Below are positions 1 through 8,385 of a stretch of DNA of 64,000 nt, in pieces. The DNA lies in assembly GCF_026686735.1 (NCBI RefSeq), contig NZ_CP113432.1, forward strand, positions 4,391,001 through 4,455,000, in the 5' to 3' direction. Source of the stretch: Pseudomonas triclosanedens (GTDB lineage: Bacteria; Pseudomonadota; Gammaproteobacteria; Pseudomonadales; Pseudomonadaceae). How positions within the stretch are numbered: position 1 is the first letter of the stretch; every line of letters begins with the position of its first letter. Both the position numbers and the translations under genes were made by a program. A model generated the notes under the pieces. That model searched no databases, was not told the DNA's origin, and saw only the letters and a list, made by a program, of their open reading frames with translations.

Positions 1-1
1 C

Positions 2-451
2 GTGGTCTACGGCGCACTGCTCATCGCCCAGCGCAAACTGGACAAGTCGCAGTGGCTAACCCTCGGCGCCTGCCTGGTGTTCGGCAGCCTGACCCTCGCC
101 TTCCACCAGGAGGCCGTTCTCAAGTGGAAGGCCCCGGTGGTCAACTGGGTATTCGCCGTGGCTTTCGCCGGCAGCCACTTCATCGGCGACCGCCCGTTGA
201 TCCAGCGGATCATGGGCCACGCCGTGCAGCTCAACGATAACCTCTGGGCGAAGCTCAACGTCGCCTGGGTGCTGTTCTTCCTGATCTGCGGCTTTGTCCA
301 GTTGTACGTCGCCTTCACCTTCCAGAGCATCTGGGTGGACTTCAAGGTGTTCGGCAGCCTGGGCATGACCCTGCTGTTCCTGATCGGCCAGGGCGTGTTC
401 CTGGCCCGCCACATGCACGACGAGCCAACCGGCGAAAAGCCCAAGGACTGA
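2..451 (+). CDS. yciB: YciB/septation protein A, inner membrane protein (5' truncated by window)
   Basis: This is the C-terminal 149 residues of an intracellular septation/YciB family inner-membrane protein; the start lies before the window. The visible part has about four hydrophobic helices and family-typical stretches such as [18 protein letters not shown] and [19 protein letters not shown]. It ends in a charged tail (EKPKD). YciB proteins affect cell-envelope synthesis, division and membrane potential; no enzymatic activity is known. The TGA is followed after one base by the ATG of the YciI-like gene, so the two are co-transcribed. Identification rests on sequence recognition and on the yciB-yciI pairing known from enterics and pseudomonads. 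Confidence 0.93.
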   Translation: MVYGALLIAQRKLDKSQWLTLGACLVFGSLTLAFHQEAVLKWKAPVVNWVFAVAFAGSHFIGDRPLIQRIMGHAVQLNDNLWAKLNVAWVLFFLICGFVQLYVAFTFQSIWVDFKVFGSLGMTLLFLIGQGVFLARHMHDEPTGEKPKD

Positions 452-452
452 C

Positions 453-752
453 ATGCTCTACGCGATCATCGCCCGTGATATCACCGCCTCCCAAGAACGC
501 CGCCTGGCCGCCCGTCCGGCGCACATCGCCCGTCTGGAGCAACTGAAGGAAGAAGGCCGCCTGGTCCTTGCCGGCCCGCACCCGGCCATCGACAGCAACG
601 ACCCGGGCGCCGCCGGCTTCACCGGCAGCCTGATCGTCGCCGAATTCGAGTCGCTGGCCGCCGCCCAGGCCTGGGCCGACGCCGACCCGTACCGCGCCGC
701 CGGCGTCTATGCCGAAGTCGTGGTCAAGCCATTCAAGAAAGTCCTGCCCTGA
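453..752 (+). CDS. YciI family protein
   Basis: A 99-residue protein of the YciI superfamily (dimeric alpha/beta ferredoxin-like fold). It opens with [10 protein letters not shown] and has the family His in [11 protein letters not shown], followed by the VLAGPHPAI strand-turn and the [10 protein letters not shown] region near residues 70-80. YciI homologues are small cytoplasmic proteins with a proposed Asp-His catalytic pair; their physiological reaction is unknown. The start is one base after the yciB stop, giving a tight operon. The length matches the family. Confidence 0.92.
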   Translation: MLYAIIARDITASQERRLAARPAHIARLEQLKEEGRLVLAGPHPAIDSNDPGAAGFTGSLIVAEFESLAAAQAWADADPYRAAGVYAEVVVKPFKKVLP

Positions 753-769
753 CCTCCATTCCGTAGCAG

Positions 770-794
770 CCCCGCGTCAGGGACGTTCGCGGGG
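770..794 (+). other. GC-rich hairpin after yciI
   Basis: CCCCGCG (770-776) pairs perfectly with CGCGGGG (788-794) across an 11-base loop, 17 bases after the yciI stop codon. No U-run follows. It could attenuate or protect the 3' end of the yciB-yciI transcript, or simply be a secondary structure in the leader of the next gene. Confidence 0.4.
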
Positions 795-858
795 AATCGC
801 AGCCGTGCACCGCCGGGATGGCTGTGGACGGCGGTACATCATCGAACAAGGAGTCCCG

Positions 859-1272
859 ATGCACCGTCTGCCCCTGCTTGCCTTCCTCACCCTGCCGCTG
901 GCCGCCTTCGCCGAAGAGCCGGCCGCGGAACAGCCGCAAGCCGCCGCTGTCGAATCCGCGGCTGACGTCGCCCAGTCGCTGGCCGACCTCGAACGGCGCC
1001 TGGCCGAAAGCGAGCAGCAGCGCAATACGCTGGCTGCCCAACTTGCCAGCCCCGACAACAGCCAGGACGAAGCGGTCATCAGCCACCTGCGCCAGGAAAA
1101 CCAGCGACTGAAGCTGCAATTGCGCGAGGCCCGGGCAGAACAGCCGCCACGCCTGCTGACCGAACAGCAGACCTGGTATGTCGCCGGCGGCGGCACTGCC
1201 CTGCTGGCCTTCATCCTCGGTGCGCTGGGCCGCGGCAGCCGCCGCCGGCAACGCCGCGAATGGATCAACTGA
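859..1272 (+). CDS. Small exported coiled-coil protein with C-terminal membrane anchor
   Basis: 137 residues. The ATG at 859 is preceded by an AAGGAG-type site, and the N-terminus reads as a signal peptide (MHRLPLLAFLTLPLAAFA, cut around residue 18). A Glu/Gln/Arg-rich coiled coil follows (about 35-100), then a hydrophobic helix (about 105-122, TWYVAGGGTALLAFILGALG) and a basic tail (RGSRRRQRREWIN). This is the architecture of YgiM/TIGR04211-type SH3 proteins without the SH3 domain. Homologues in Pseudomonas carry the dubious name 'translation initiation factor 2'. It is probably anchored in the inner membrane with the coiled coil outside. It sits 13 bases before the cpxR-like gene and may belong to the envelope-stress unit. 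Function unknown. Confidence 0.8.
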   Translation: MHRLPLLAFLTLPLAAFAEEPAAEQPQAAAVESAADVAQSLADLERRLAESEQQRNTLAAQLASPDNSQDEAVISHLRQENQRLKLQLREARAEQPPRLLTEQQTWYVAGGGTALLAFILGALGRGSRRRQRREWIN

Positions 1273-1285
1273 AAGAAGCGTCTCC

Positions 1286-1963
1286 ATGAGTGAACTGCTG
1301 CTGATCGACGACGACCGCGAACTCTGCGAACTGCTGAGCACCTGGCTGGTCCAGGAAGGCTTCAGCATTCGCGCCGCCCACGACGGCGCCGAGGCCCGCG
1401 TAGCACTGGCCAGCCGCGCCCCGGACGCCGTGGTGCTCGACGTGATGCTCCCCGACGGCAGCGGGCTGGAACTGCTCAAGCAACTGCGCGGCGAACATCC
1501 GGACCTGCCGGTGCTGATGCTATCGGCCCGTGGCGAGCCGCTGGATCGCATACTCGGCCTGGAGCTGGGCGCGGACGACTACCTGGCCAAACCCTGCGAC
1601 CCGCGCGAACTCACCGCCCGCCTGCGTGCCGTCCTGCGCCGCAGCCACCCGGCGCAACCCAGCGCCCATCTCGAACTGGGCGACCTCGCACTGAATCTCG
1701 CGCGCGGAGTCGCCAGCATCGGCAGCCAGGAAATCAGCCTGACCCTGTCCGAAAGCCGCATCCTCGAAGCCCTGCTGCGCCAACCCGGCGAACCGCTGGA
1801 AAAACAGGCCCTGGCGCAGCTCGCACTGGGCCGCAAGCTGACGCTGTACGACCGCAGCCTCGACATGCACGTCAGCAACCTGCGCAAGAAGCTCGGCGGC
1901 CATCCCGACGGGCGGCCACGCATCCTCGCCCTGCGCGGCCGCGGCTACTTCTACGCACCCTGA
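1286..1963 (+). CDS. cpxR: OmpR/CpxR-type response regulator
   Basis: 225 residues. The receiver domain (1-115) has the acidic pocket D8-D10, phosphoacceptor D52 in VVLDVMLPDG, switch residue S80 and K102 in LAKPCD. A winged-helix Trans_reg_C domain (about 130-225) ends in RGRGYFYAP. The partner kinase lies at 2702-4057 with the Spy-like gene between them, the arrangement known for the Pseudomonas Cpx system. A tandem TTTAC site sits just downstream at 2012-2027, in front of the Spy-like gene. The domain call is certain; assignment as CpxR rests on synteny, the Spy neighbour and the binding site. Confidence 0.88.
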   Translation: MSELLLIDDDRELCELLSTWLVQEGFSIRAAHDGAEARVALASRAPDAVVLDVMLPDGSGLELLKQLRGEHPDLPVLMLSARGEPLDRILGLELGADDYLAKPCDPRELTARLRAVLRRSHPAQPSAHLELGDLALNLARGVASIGSQEISLTLSESRILEALLRQPGEPLEKQALAQLALGRKLTLYDRSLDMHVSNLRKKLGGHPDGRPRILALRGRGYFYAP

Positions 1964-2011
1964 CGGGTTGCGCCGCTCCGGCGGTCGCATCGGCAAGCGC
2001 CTCACGCAATC

Positions 2012-2027
2012 TTTACCGAAGCTTTAC
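2012..2027 (+). promoter_or_regulatory. CpxR-box-like tandem repeat before spy-like gene
   Basis: TTTAC (2012-2016) and TTTAC (2023-2027) are separated by six bases, which reads as GTAAA-N6-GTAAA on the other strand. The CpxR consensus is two GTAAA half sites with a short spacer. The site lies 81 bases upstream of the Spy-like ATG and after the cpxR stop, so a CpxR-activated promoter for the spy-like/cpxA part of the cluster is likely. A TAGACT sequence at 2060-2065 could be the -10. Confidence 0.6.
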
Positions 2028-2107
2028 CTGTGACTGACCGCCCTTGACCTTGCCGACCCTAGACTGGGCACATCCGGTAACGACCGGTCCCTGAAAGGAG
2101 AAATACC

Positions 2108-2563
2108 ATGCGCAAGCCCCTGACCGCCCTGCTGATCGCCGCCGCCCTGCCGACCGTCGCACTGGCGGCCACTCCCGCGCCGACCGACGCTCCGCCGCCG
2201 GCCCCGTTCATGAAAGACCACGGCCACGGCATGATGCGAGGCGAGCACGGTGGCCCGTTCCGCGAGCTCAACCTGACCCCGGAACAGCGCCAGCAGGTTG
2301 GCAAGGTGATGGGCGAATCCATGAAGGATCGCCGCGAGATCACCGAAAAATACTGGAACAAGCTGCCCGAAGCCGATCGCAAGGCCATGCAGGAAGAGCT
2401 GAAGGCCAATCGTGACAAGGCCGACAGCAGCATCCGCGGCATCCTGACGCCCGACCAGCAGAAGAAGTTCGACGAGCTGAAGAAGCAACGCGAACAGCGC
2501 AAGGCCGAATGGGCTGAATTCCAGAACTGGAAAGCCCAGAAAGATGGCGCCAAGACCAACTGA
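2108..2563 (+). CDS. Spy/CpxP-family periplasmic chaperone-like protein
   Basis: 151 residues with an N-terminal signal peptide (cut near residue 20, VALA/ATPAP). A His/Met-rich segment (35-50, HGHGMMRGEHGG) could bind metal. Two copies of the LTxxQ motif diagnostic of Spy/CpxP follow: LTPEQ at 56-60 and LTPDQ at 113-117, with an amphipathic helical region between. Spy is an ATP-independent chaperone in the periplasm, and CpxP inhibits the CpxA sensor. The gene lies between the response regulator and the kinase, behind a CpxR-like box, and an AAGGAG site precedes the ATG. It is probably both an output of and a feedback partner for the two-component pair. Confidence 0.88.
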   Translation: MRKPLTALLIAAALPTVALAATPAPTDAPPPAPFMKDHGHGMMRGEHGGPFRELNLTPEQRQQVGKVMGESMKDRREITEKYWNKLPEADRKAMQEELKANRDKADSSIRGILTPDQQKKFDELKKQREQRKAEWAEFQNWKAQKDGAKTN

Positions 2564-2575
2564 TCGCTCACCGAG

Positions 2576-2607
2576 GGCAAGACGCCGGGTTATCCCGGCG
2601 TCTTGCC
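2576..2607 (+). terminator. Perfect 14-bp stem-loop between spy-like gene and cpxA
   Basis: GGCAAGACGCCGGG (2576-2589) pairs without mismatch with CCCGGCGTCTTGCC (2594-2607) around a TTAT loop. It starts 13 bases after the spy-like stop. There is no downstream U-run, so it may be an attenuator or 3'-end stabiliser that lets spy-like mRNA accumulate above kinase mRNA rather than a full terminator. Confidence 0.65.
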
Positions 2608-2701
2608 GTAAGGGCCCGTCCAACAGGCTCGCCAGGCGCAATCCGAGCAAGCTCCGGCAGGCCCTGAACAGGCCCAGGCGACGCCCCGACACGGACACAC
2701 C

Positions 2702-4057
2702 ATGCGGCTGAACAGGAAGACCATGCGTTCACTCTTCTGGCGGATCCTCGCCGCCTTCTGGCTCGCCCTGCTGCTGGTGGCAGGACTGTCGATCCTGCTG
2801 GGCCGCGCGCTCAACCAGGATACCTGGATCATCGCCCGCTACCCCGGCCTGCACGATCTCGCCCGGCAATGGACCGTGCTCTACGAAACCAGGGGGCCCG
2901 AAGCCGCACAGAGCCTGCTAGACACCCGCCGGCAACAGTACGAGCTGTCCGTGCAGGTGCTCGACGAAAGCGGCCAGCGACTGGTCAACGGTACCTACCT
3001 GCCGCGCCCGCCGCGCCCCCACGGCGGTTTCGACCGCGAAAGCCTGCCGCGTTTCCCCTGGCGCCAGTTGAGCCAGGAATACACCAGCAGCCGCACCGAG
3101 CAGACTTACCTGTTCATCTACCGTATCCCTCATCCCGCGCTGCAGGCCTGGCACCGCGGCAGCCTGCTGTGGCCGCTCAGCGCACTGGGTATCGCACTGG
3201 TGGTGCTGACCGTCTTCAGCCTGCTGCTGACGCTGTCCATCACCCGCCCGCTGAACCGCCTGCGCCGTGCCGTGCATGACCTTGGCCAGACCAGCTACCA
3301 GCAGGACAGCCTCGCCCGCCTGTCGCGCCGCGGCGACGAGTTGGGCGTACTGGCCCGCGACTTCAACCGCATGGGTGCGCGCCTGCAGCGATTGATCGGC
3401 AGCCAGCGCCAATTGCTGCGCGACGTATCCCACGAACTGCGCTCGCCACTGGCGCGCCTGCGCATCGCCCTGGCCCTGGCCGAACGCGCAGAGCCGGAGC
3501 AGCGTGCGGCCATGTGGCCGCGCCTGGAGCAGGAATGCGACCGCCTGGAAGCGCTGATCGGCGAAATCCTCGCCCTGGCCCGCCTCGATGCCGACCCAGG
3601 GCCGGCCAGCCGCATCGAGCTGTTGCCGTTGCTCGAACGCCTGCGTGGCGACGCCCAGTTGCTCGGCCCGGAACAGCACATCACGCTGGATGTCTCGCCG
3701 GAGCTGGGCCTGGACGGCTGGCAGGACATGCTCGAACGAGCGCTGGACAATCTGCTGCGCAATGCCCTGCGCTTCAACCCCGCCGACAAGCCGCTGGAAA
3801 TCCGCGCCCGCCCCGATGGCGAGCGCCTGCACATCGATATCCGGGACCACGGCCCTGGCGCCAGCGAAGAGCACCTGGCACACCTGGGCGAACCGTTCTT
3901 CCGCGCGCCCAACCAGAGCAGTCCTGGCCACGGCCTGGGCCTGGCCATCGCCCGCCGCGCGATCGAGCGCCACGGCGGCAGGCTGCGCCTGGGCAACCAC
4001 CCGGACGGCGGCTTCCTGGCCAGCATCGATCTGCCGATGCACCGGCAGATCGGCTGA
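2702..4057 (+). CDS. cpxA: Sensor histidine kinase, CpxA-like
   Basis: 451 residues (an alternative ATG at 2723 would remove seven). Order: TM1 (about 12-34), periplasmic sensor (35-153), TM2 (about 155-177), HAMP linker starting ITRPLNRLRRA, then HisKA with H244 in RDVSHELRSPLARLRI. The HATPase_c domain follows, with an N box around 348 (DNLLRNALRFNP), G1 DHGPGA near 382 and G2 GHGLGLAIARR near 406. All catalytic motifs are intact. It would phosphorylate the regulator encoded at 1286. It is separated from the spy-like gene by a strong hairpin. The cognate signal is presumably envelope stress, inferred from the CpxA-type layout. Confidence 0.9.
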   Translation: MRLNRKTMRSLFWRILAAFWLALLLVAGLSILLGRALNQDTWIIARYPGLHDLARQWTVLYETRGPEAAQSLLDTRRQQYELSVQVLDESGQRLVNGTYLPRPPRPHGGFDRESLPRFPWRQLSQEYTSSRTEQTYLFIYRIPHPALQAWHRGSLLWPLSALGIALVVLTVFSLLLTLSITRPLNRLRRAVHDLGQTSYQQDSLARLSRRGDELGVLARDFNRMGARLQRLIGSQRQLLRDVSHELRSPLARLRIALALAERAEPEQRAAMWPRLEQECDRLEALIGEILALARLDADPGPASRIELLPLLERLRGDAQLLGPEQHITLDVSPELGLDGWQDMLERALDNLLRNALRFNPADKPLEIRARPDGERLHIDIRDHGPGASEEHLAHLGEPFFRAPNQSSPGHGLGLAIARRAIERHGGRLRLGNHPDGGFLASIDLPMHRQIG

Positions 4058-4083
4058 ACGGCACGTCTTTACGGAGAGTCACC

Positions 4084-4557
4084 ATGAGCCTTCCTGCCCT
4101 GGTTATCCCGCCTCCCGGCGCTCCCCTGCCGTCTGCCGCGTTGCAATTCGGCATGCCGCAGGACGATCCGCAAAGCCTCGTGCTGGCCGTGGAACTGGCG
4201 CGTCTGGCCGCGCAGTGGCGGCGACACTGGCCCGGCCTGCGCCTGAGCCTGCCAGCCACCGGCACCTGGCCGCTGGAAAGTTGGCCCGAGGCATTGCACG
4301 GCGCGCTGGACGCCCTGCTGCAGGCCGCACTGGAACGGCAGCCCGACGCCGCACTGGAACTGCTGCTCAGCTCCGCGCGCGGGCTTCTGCGAGTAGACCT
4401 GCGTGGACACGACCCGCTCGCGCGGGCCTGGCTACCGGACGCGCTGCGTCCGGCCCAGCGCCTTGCCGCCTGGCAGGGCGGGCGCCTGCTCTGGCGGGCT
4501 CACGGCAAAGGCTGGAAGATTCGCCTGGGCTTGCCGCTCAGCCCCGCCAGGCGCTGA
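4084..4557 (+). CDS. Conserved hypothetical protein downstream of cpxA
   Basis: 157 residues, starting at an ATG preceded by a GGAGAG-like site 26 bases after cpxA. It has no signal peptide or membrane helix. It is Leu/Ala/Arg rich, with Trp residues in motifs such as AAQWRRHWPGLRLSL and GRLLWRAHGKGWKIRLGLPL. The equivalent position in P. aeruginosa also carries a hypothetical gene, so it is probably genuine and co-transcribed with the kinase. The C-terminus resembles the last strands of a GHKL-like ATPase domain (GKGWKIRLGLPL), but no N or G boxes are present. Function unknown. Its last 20 bases overlap the convergent nitroreductase gene. Confidence 0.7.
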   Translation: MSLPALVIPPPGAPLPSAALQFGMPQDDPQSLVLAVELARLAAQWRRHWPGLRLSLPATGTWPLESWPEALHGALDALLQAALERQPDAALELLLSSARGLLRVDLRGHDPLARAWLPDALRPAQRLAAWQGGRLLWRAHGKGWKIRLGLPLSPARR

Positions 4558-5098
4558 CGAATCCGGCCGGATCGAGCGGCGCCGGACGACGAAGCTCGCC
4601 GACCGGCGTGCCCAGATAGATGAAGCCGACGATCCGCTCGTTGGCGGCCAACCCCAGCCCCTGGCGCACGAACGGGTCGAAGGCCATCGCGCCAGTACGC
4701 CACATCGCCCCCAACCCCTCGACATACGCCGCCTGGACGATGCCATAGGCGGCGCAGCCGGCCGCCAGCCACTGCTCGATTTCCGGCACCTTGGGGTGGT
4801 CCTGCAGCCGCGCTACGGCGACGATCAGCATCGGCGCCCGCAGCGGCATCGCGCGCGCCTTGGCCAAGGCCTCCGGCGTAGCGTCGGGCTGCTCGGCCTG
4901 CAACGCGCGGGCGAACAGGTCACCCAGGCGCTCCCGCGCATCGCCCTCCACCGTCAGGAACCGCCACGGACGCAACTGGCCGTGATCCGGCGCACGCAGG
5001 GCGGCGCGGAACAGGCGGTCCAACTGTTCGGCAGACGGCGCCGGTTCCCCCAGGCGAGCGTGGGACACACGGTTCTGCAACGCGTCGAGAGCCTTCAT
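4538..5098 (-). CDS. Nitroreductase family protein, YdjA-like
   Basis: 186 residues, homologous to the minimal FMN-dependent nitroreductase YdjA (183 aa in E. coli). It shows the family opening LDALQNRVSHARLGEPAPS and the flavin-binding PDHGQLRPWRF, followed by ERIVGFIYLGTP near residue 160. Such enzymes reduce nitroaromatics or quinones with NAD(P)H and act as homodimers in the cytoplasm; the natural substrate is unknown. The start at 5098 was chosen because GGAGGT lies at the right distance, whereas a longer frame to 5161 lacks one. The 3' end overlaps the convergent hypothetical gene by 20 bases. Confidence 0.9.
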   Translation of the reverse strand: MKALDALQNRVSHARLGEPAPSAEQLDRLFRAALRAPDHGQLRPWRFLTVEGDARERLGDLFARALQAEQPDATPEALAKARAMPLRAPMLIVAVARLQDHPKVPEIEQWLAAGCAAYGIVQAAYVEGLGAMWRTGAMAFDPFVRQGLGLAANERIVGFIYLGTPVGELRRPAPLDPAGFVSAWRG

Positions 5099-5176
5099 CG
5101 GCCACCTCCAGACAAAATCGAAAGCCGCCATTGTAGACGCAAAGTTTTCGCATTTGCCCAACGAGCTGGCGAAGCG

Positions 5177-5548
5177 TCAGGCCGCCCGGCCCGGCGACAG
5201 GGTCGGCTGCAACGGCGGCGTCAGCGGTGGCAGGCCATAGGCGGCACGGGCGGCATCGCAGTTGGGATTGTGCTGGCCATTGACCCAGGACGCCTCGAAC
5301 TCCCGACAGGTCGAGGAACGCTGCTCGTACATCGTGCAGCGCACACCGCAGCCAACCTCGCCGAGCAGGCCCACGCAGCGCACCGGGCGAACCTCGGTGC
5401 CACGCATGGCGACCCTATGGGGGCTGACCTGGACGACCTGATCATCCGGTACTACACCACCGGAGGACTGGCACTCGCCAAAATAGAAGGACACACGAAA
5501 ATGCGCACAGCAGGCGCCGCAGTTCAAACACGGATTGTCTTGGGACAT
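5177..5548 (-). CDS. YkgJ-family cysteine cluster protein
   Basis: 123 residues from an internal Met (MSQDNPC); a frame-extended start at 5608 is possible and no clear ribosome site decides. The N-terminus carries the CxxCxxCC cluster (CLNCGACC) of the YkgJ/CxxCxxCC family. Further Cys residues (CVGLLGEVGCGVRC, STCREFEAS, PNCDAAR) make a putative Fe or Zn binding protein. Members are small cytoplasmic proteins of unknown function, sometimes annotated as Fe-S oxidoreductases. It lies upstream of the nitroreductase on the same strand with a 78-base gap, so the two may be linked. It diverges from trkH. Confidence 0.85.
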   Translation of the reverse strand: MSQDNPCLNCGACCAHFRVSFYFGECQSSGGVVPDDQVVQVSPHRVAMRGTEVRPVRCVGLLGEVGCGVRCTMYEQRSSTCREFEASWVNGQHNPNCDAARAAYGLPPLTPPLQPTLSPGRAA

Positions 5549-5643
5549 GGATGCGATTGCACCAGAGAAACCGGCGAGCGCCGGCGGGCGAAGCAAGATT
5601 CTATCCATCCCGCATGACTTGTGAAGAGGGCGAATTCACTCGG

Positions 5644-5671
5644 TTTACACTTGCCCGACGGCAGGTAGAAT
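5644..5671 (+). promoter_or_regulatory. Sigma70-type promoter for trkH
   Basis: TTTACA at 5644-5649 and TAGAAT at 5666-5671 are spaced by 16 bases, a good match to -35/-10. The -10 lies about 30 bases before the trkH ATG at 5703, giving a short leader. Confidence 0.6.
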
Positions 5672-5702
5672 GGCCGGTTCCACGATAGCTGAGCGCCGCC
5701 GC

Positions 5703-7157
5703 ATGGCCCTGCCGACATTACGTACTCTTGGTTTCATCATCGGCATCTTCGTGATCACCCTGGCGGTCGCCATGTTGGCCCCGATGGCCACTCTGCTGTA
5801 CTACGGCCGCGCCAACGAACTGCATCCGTTCATCTGGTCCGCCATCATCACCTTCACCTGCGGGCTGGGCATGGTCATCCCCGGGCGCCCGGACCAGGTG
5901 CACCTGCGCCCACGGGACATGTACATGCTCACCGTGTCGAGCTGGGTGATCGTCTGCTTCTTTTCTTCGCTGCCGTTCATGTTCGCCCGGCACATCAGCT
6001 TCACCGACGCCATCTTCGAGAGCATGTCCGGCATCACCGCTACCGGCTCCACCGTTCTCAGCGGCCTGGACAGCATGTCGCCTGGCATCCTGATCTGGCG
6101 CTCGCTGCTGCACTGGCTGGGCGGCATCGGCTTCATCGCAATGGCGGTAGCGATCCTGCCGATGCTGCGCATCGGCGGCATGCGCCTGTTCCAGACCGAA
6201 TCCTCCGACCGCTCCGACAAGGTCATGCCGCGCTCGCACATGGTGGCCAAGTACATCGTCGGGGTGTACGTCGGCATAACCATCCTTGGCGCGCTCGCCC
6301 TCTGGTGGGCAGGTATGGGCCTGTTCGACGCGGTCAACCACGCCATGTCGGCGATCTCAACCGGTGGTTTCTCCACTTCCGACCAATCGCTGGCCAAGTG
6401 GCACCAGCCCGCCGTGCACTGGGTCGCGGTGGTGATCATGATCCTGGGCAGCATCCCGTTCGTGCTCTACGTAGCTACCCTGCGCGGCCATCGCAAGGCG
6501 CTGCTCAAGGACCACCAGGTCCACGGTTTCCTTGGCCTGCTGCTGTTCACCTGGCTGGTGATGGGCACCTGGTACTCGGTGAACTCCGACCTGTCCTGGT
6601 TCGACGCCTTCCGCATCGTCGCGGTGAACGTCACCTCGGTGGTCACCACCACCGGCTTCGCCCTGGGCGACTACAGCCTCTGGGGCCATTTCTCGATCAT
6701 GCTGTTCTTCTACCTGGGCTTCATCGGCGGCTGCTCCGGCTCCACCGCCGGCGGCATCAAGATTTTCCGCTTCCAGGTCGCCTTCACCCTGCTGCGCGCC
6801 AGTCTCTACCAGTTGATCCATCCGCGCGCAGTGATCAAGCAGAGCTACAACGGCCACCGCCTCGACGAAGAAATCGTGCGTTCGATCCTGACTTTCTCGT
6901 TCTTCTTCGGCGCCACCGTCGGCGTACTGGCGCTGGGCCTGTCGTTCCTGGGGCTGGACTGGATGACCGCACTGACCGGCGCGGCCAGCACCGTGGCCGG
7001 CGTAGGCCCCGGCATGGGGCCGATCATCGGCCCGTCGGGCAACTTCGCCTCCCTGCCGGACGCCGCCAAGTGGCTGCTGTGCGCCGGCATGCTGTTCGGT
7101 CGCCTGGAAATCATCACCGTGCTGGTGCTCTTCACCCCGGCGTTCTGGCGGCATTGA
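5703..7157 (+). CDS. trkH: Trk system potassium uptake protein TrkH
   Basis: 484 residues, the full length for TrkH, starting MALPTLRTLGFIIG. It is a polytopic inner-membrane K+ channel subunit. The four selectivity-filter loops are readable: SGITATGSTVL (near 110), AISTGGFSTS (near 217), VVTTTGFALGDY (near 312) and AASTVAGVGPGMG (near 427). Each has the conserved glycine that lines the pore. It works with a cytoplasmic TrkA gating ring encoded elsewhere. The shorter start was chosen because it matches the family N-terminus. It is a single-gene unit with its own promoter. Confidence 0.96.
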   Translation: MALPTLRTLGFIIGIFVITLAVAMLAPMATLLYYGRANELHPFIWSAIITFTCGLGMVIPGRPDQVHLRPRDMYMLTVSSWVIVCFFSSLPFMFARHISFTDAIFESMSGITATGSTVLSGLDSMSPGILIWRSLLHWLGGIGFIAMAVAILPMLRIGGMRLFQTESSDRSDKVMPRSHMVAKYIVGVYVGITILGALALWWAGMGLFDAVNHAMSAISTGGFSTSDQSLAKWHQPAVHWVAVVIMILGSIPFVLYVATLRGHRKALLKDHQVHGFLGLLLFTWLVMGTWYSVNSDLSWFDAFRIVAVNVTSVVTTTGFALGDYSLWGHFSIMLFFYLGFIGGCSGSTAGGIKIFRFQVAFTLLRASLYQLIHPRAVIKQSYNGHRLDEEIVRSILTFSFFFGATVGVLALGLSFLGLDWMTALTGAASTVAGVGPGMGPIIGPSGNFASLPDAAKWLLCAGMLFGRLEIITVLVLFTPAFWRH

Positions 7158-7249
7158 TTGCCCTTGCGGCCACACTGGCAGGATGCACGCGCCATCATCC
7201 CATCCGCCGTAACGGCTACGCCCGTGCGCAGCTAACACCGCCCTGCGCT

Positions 7250-8248
7250 TCAGAGCCCGTCCCGGTACTCTCCTGGCGTCATGCCGAACCAGCGGCGGAA
7301 GGCACGGAAGAAGTTGCTCGGTTCGGAGAACCCCAGCAGGTAGGCGATTTCCAGCAGCGTCATGCGCGGCGTGGCGAGGTACTGTTCGGCCAGATCGCGG
7401 CGGGTGTCGTCGAGTAGCTGCTGGTAGCTGGTCCCCTCTTCCTGCAAACGGCGCTGCAAGGTGCGTTCGGACAGATGCAGCGCCTGCGCCACGCCCTCGC
7501 GCTTCGGCTCGCCCTGGGGCAGCAGGCGGCACAGTACCTGGCGCGTCTGGTGGCTGAATCGGCTGCTGACGAAGCGCGCCAGGTACTCCCCGGCGAAACG
7601 GTCGTGCAGGCGCGCCAACTCCTCGTTGGCGGTGGGCAGCGGTGCGCTCATGTCCTCGTGGGAAAACAGCATGGCGCAGTGCGTGTGGCCGAAGCTCAGC
7701 GGCGCCTGGAACAGTTCGCGGTAAGGCGCGGCATCGGCCGGCGGCTCGCCGGCAAGGCGCACTTCCAGCGGCTGGATCGGGCGGCCGGTGATCCAGCGCA
7801 GCATGGCGATCAGGCTGGCCAGCGAGCACTCGGCGCTCTGCCGTGGCACCGGCACGCGGTCGCCGTGCACGGTGAGGCTGTACAGGCAGCCTTCGGGCAG
7901 GCGGCGGAAAGTCAGGTCGGCGCCCTCGGCGATGATCCGCTGGTAGCGCTCCAGGCGCTCGAAGCCTTCGCCCAGGTTGCGGCTGGACATCAGTGCATAG
8001 CCCACCACCGGAAACGCCGGCGTATGCACTCGTGCGATATTCAGGCCAATGGCGGGATTGCCGGACAACTCCACCGCACGGTTCCACAGCCGGCTTATGG
8101 AGTCCTGCGCAAAACGCGCATCGGGATCGTCGAGGGCGGCGAAATCCAGCCCGAGCTCGGTGAACAGAGCCCGGCAGTCCAGGCCCTCCATTTCCAGGGA
8201 GTGGACGATCCCCCGCACCCAGCTCGACAGGGTTGTACGCTCAGGCAT
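7250..8248 (-). CDS. AraC-family transcriptional regulator (Arabinose_bd/OruR type)
   Basis: 332 residues. The N-terminal effector domain (about 20-205) is of the type found in OruR/ArgR-like AraC regulators (AIGLNIARVHTPAFPVVGYA). The C-terminal HTH_18 pair (about 235-330) has HLSERTLQRRLQEEGTSYQQ as the first helix-turn-helix and EIAYLLGFSEPSNFFRAFRR as the second, ending MTPGEYRDGL. The domains are intact. No obvious catabolic target adjoins it: the divergent neighbour is a DUF962 gene and the convergent one is trkH. Effector unknown. Confidence 0.9.
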   Translation of the reverse strand: MPERTTLSSWVRGIVHSLEMEGLDCRALFTELGLDFAALDDPDARFAQDSISRLWNRAVELSGNPAIGLNIARVHTPAFPVVGYALMSSRNLGEGFERLERYQRIIAEGADLTFRRLPEGCLYSLTVHGDRVPVPRQSAECSLASLIAMLRWITGRPIQPLEVRLAGEPPADAAPYRELFQAPLSFGHTHCAMLFSHEDMSAPLPTANEELARLHDRFAGEYLARFVSSRFSHQTRQVLCRLLPQGEPKREGVAQALHLSERTLQRRLQEEGTSYQQLLDDTRRDLAEQYLATPRMTLLEIAYLLGFSEPSNFFRAFRRWFGMTPGEYRDGL

Positions 8249-8385
8249 GCTCGATTCTTCTGGTTATGGTGATGGCCGGCGCCAACGATGCGGCACACGC
8301 GGATACTAAACTGGCACCCTATGTCATCCGCAAGTCCGAAGGCTCCGGCCTAAACTGGCGCCATCACAACAACAGGAGGTGCGCC

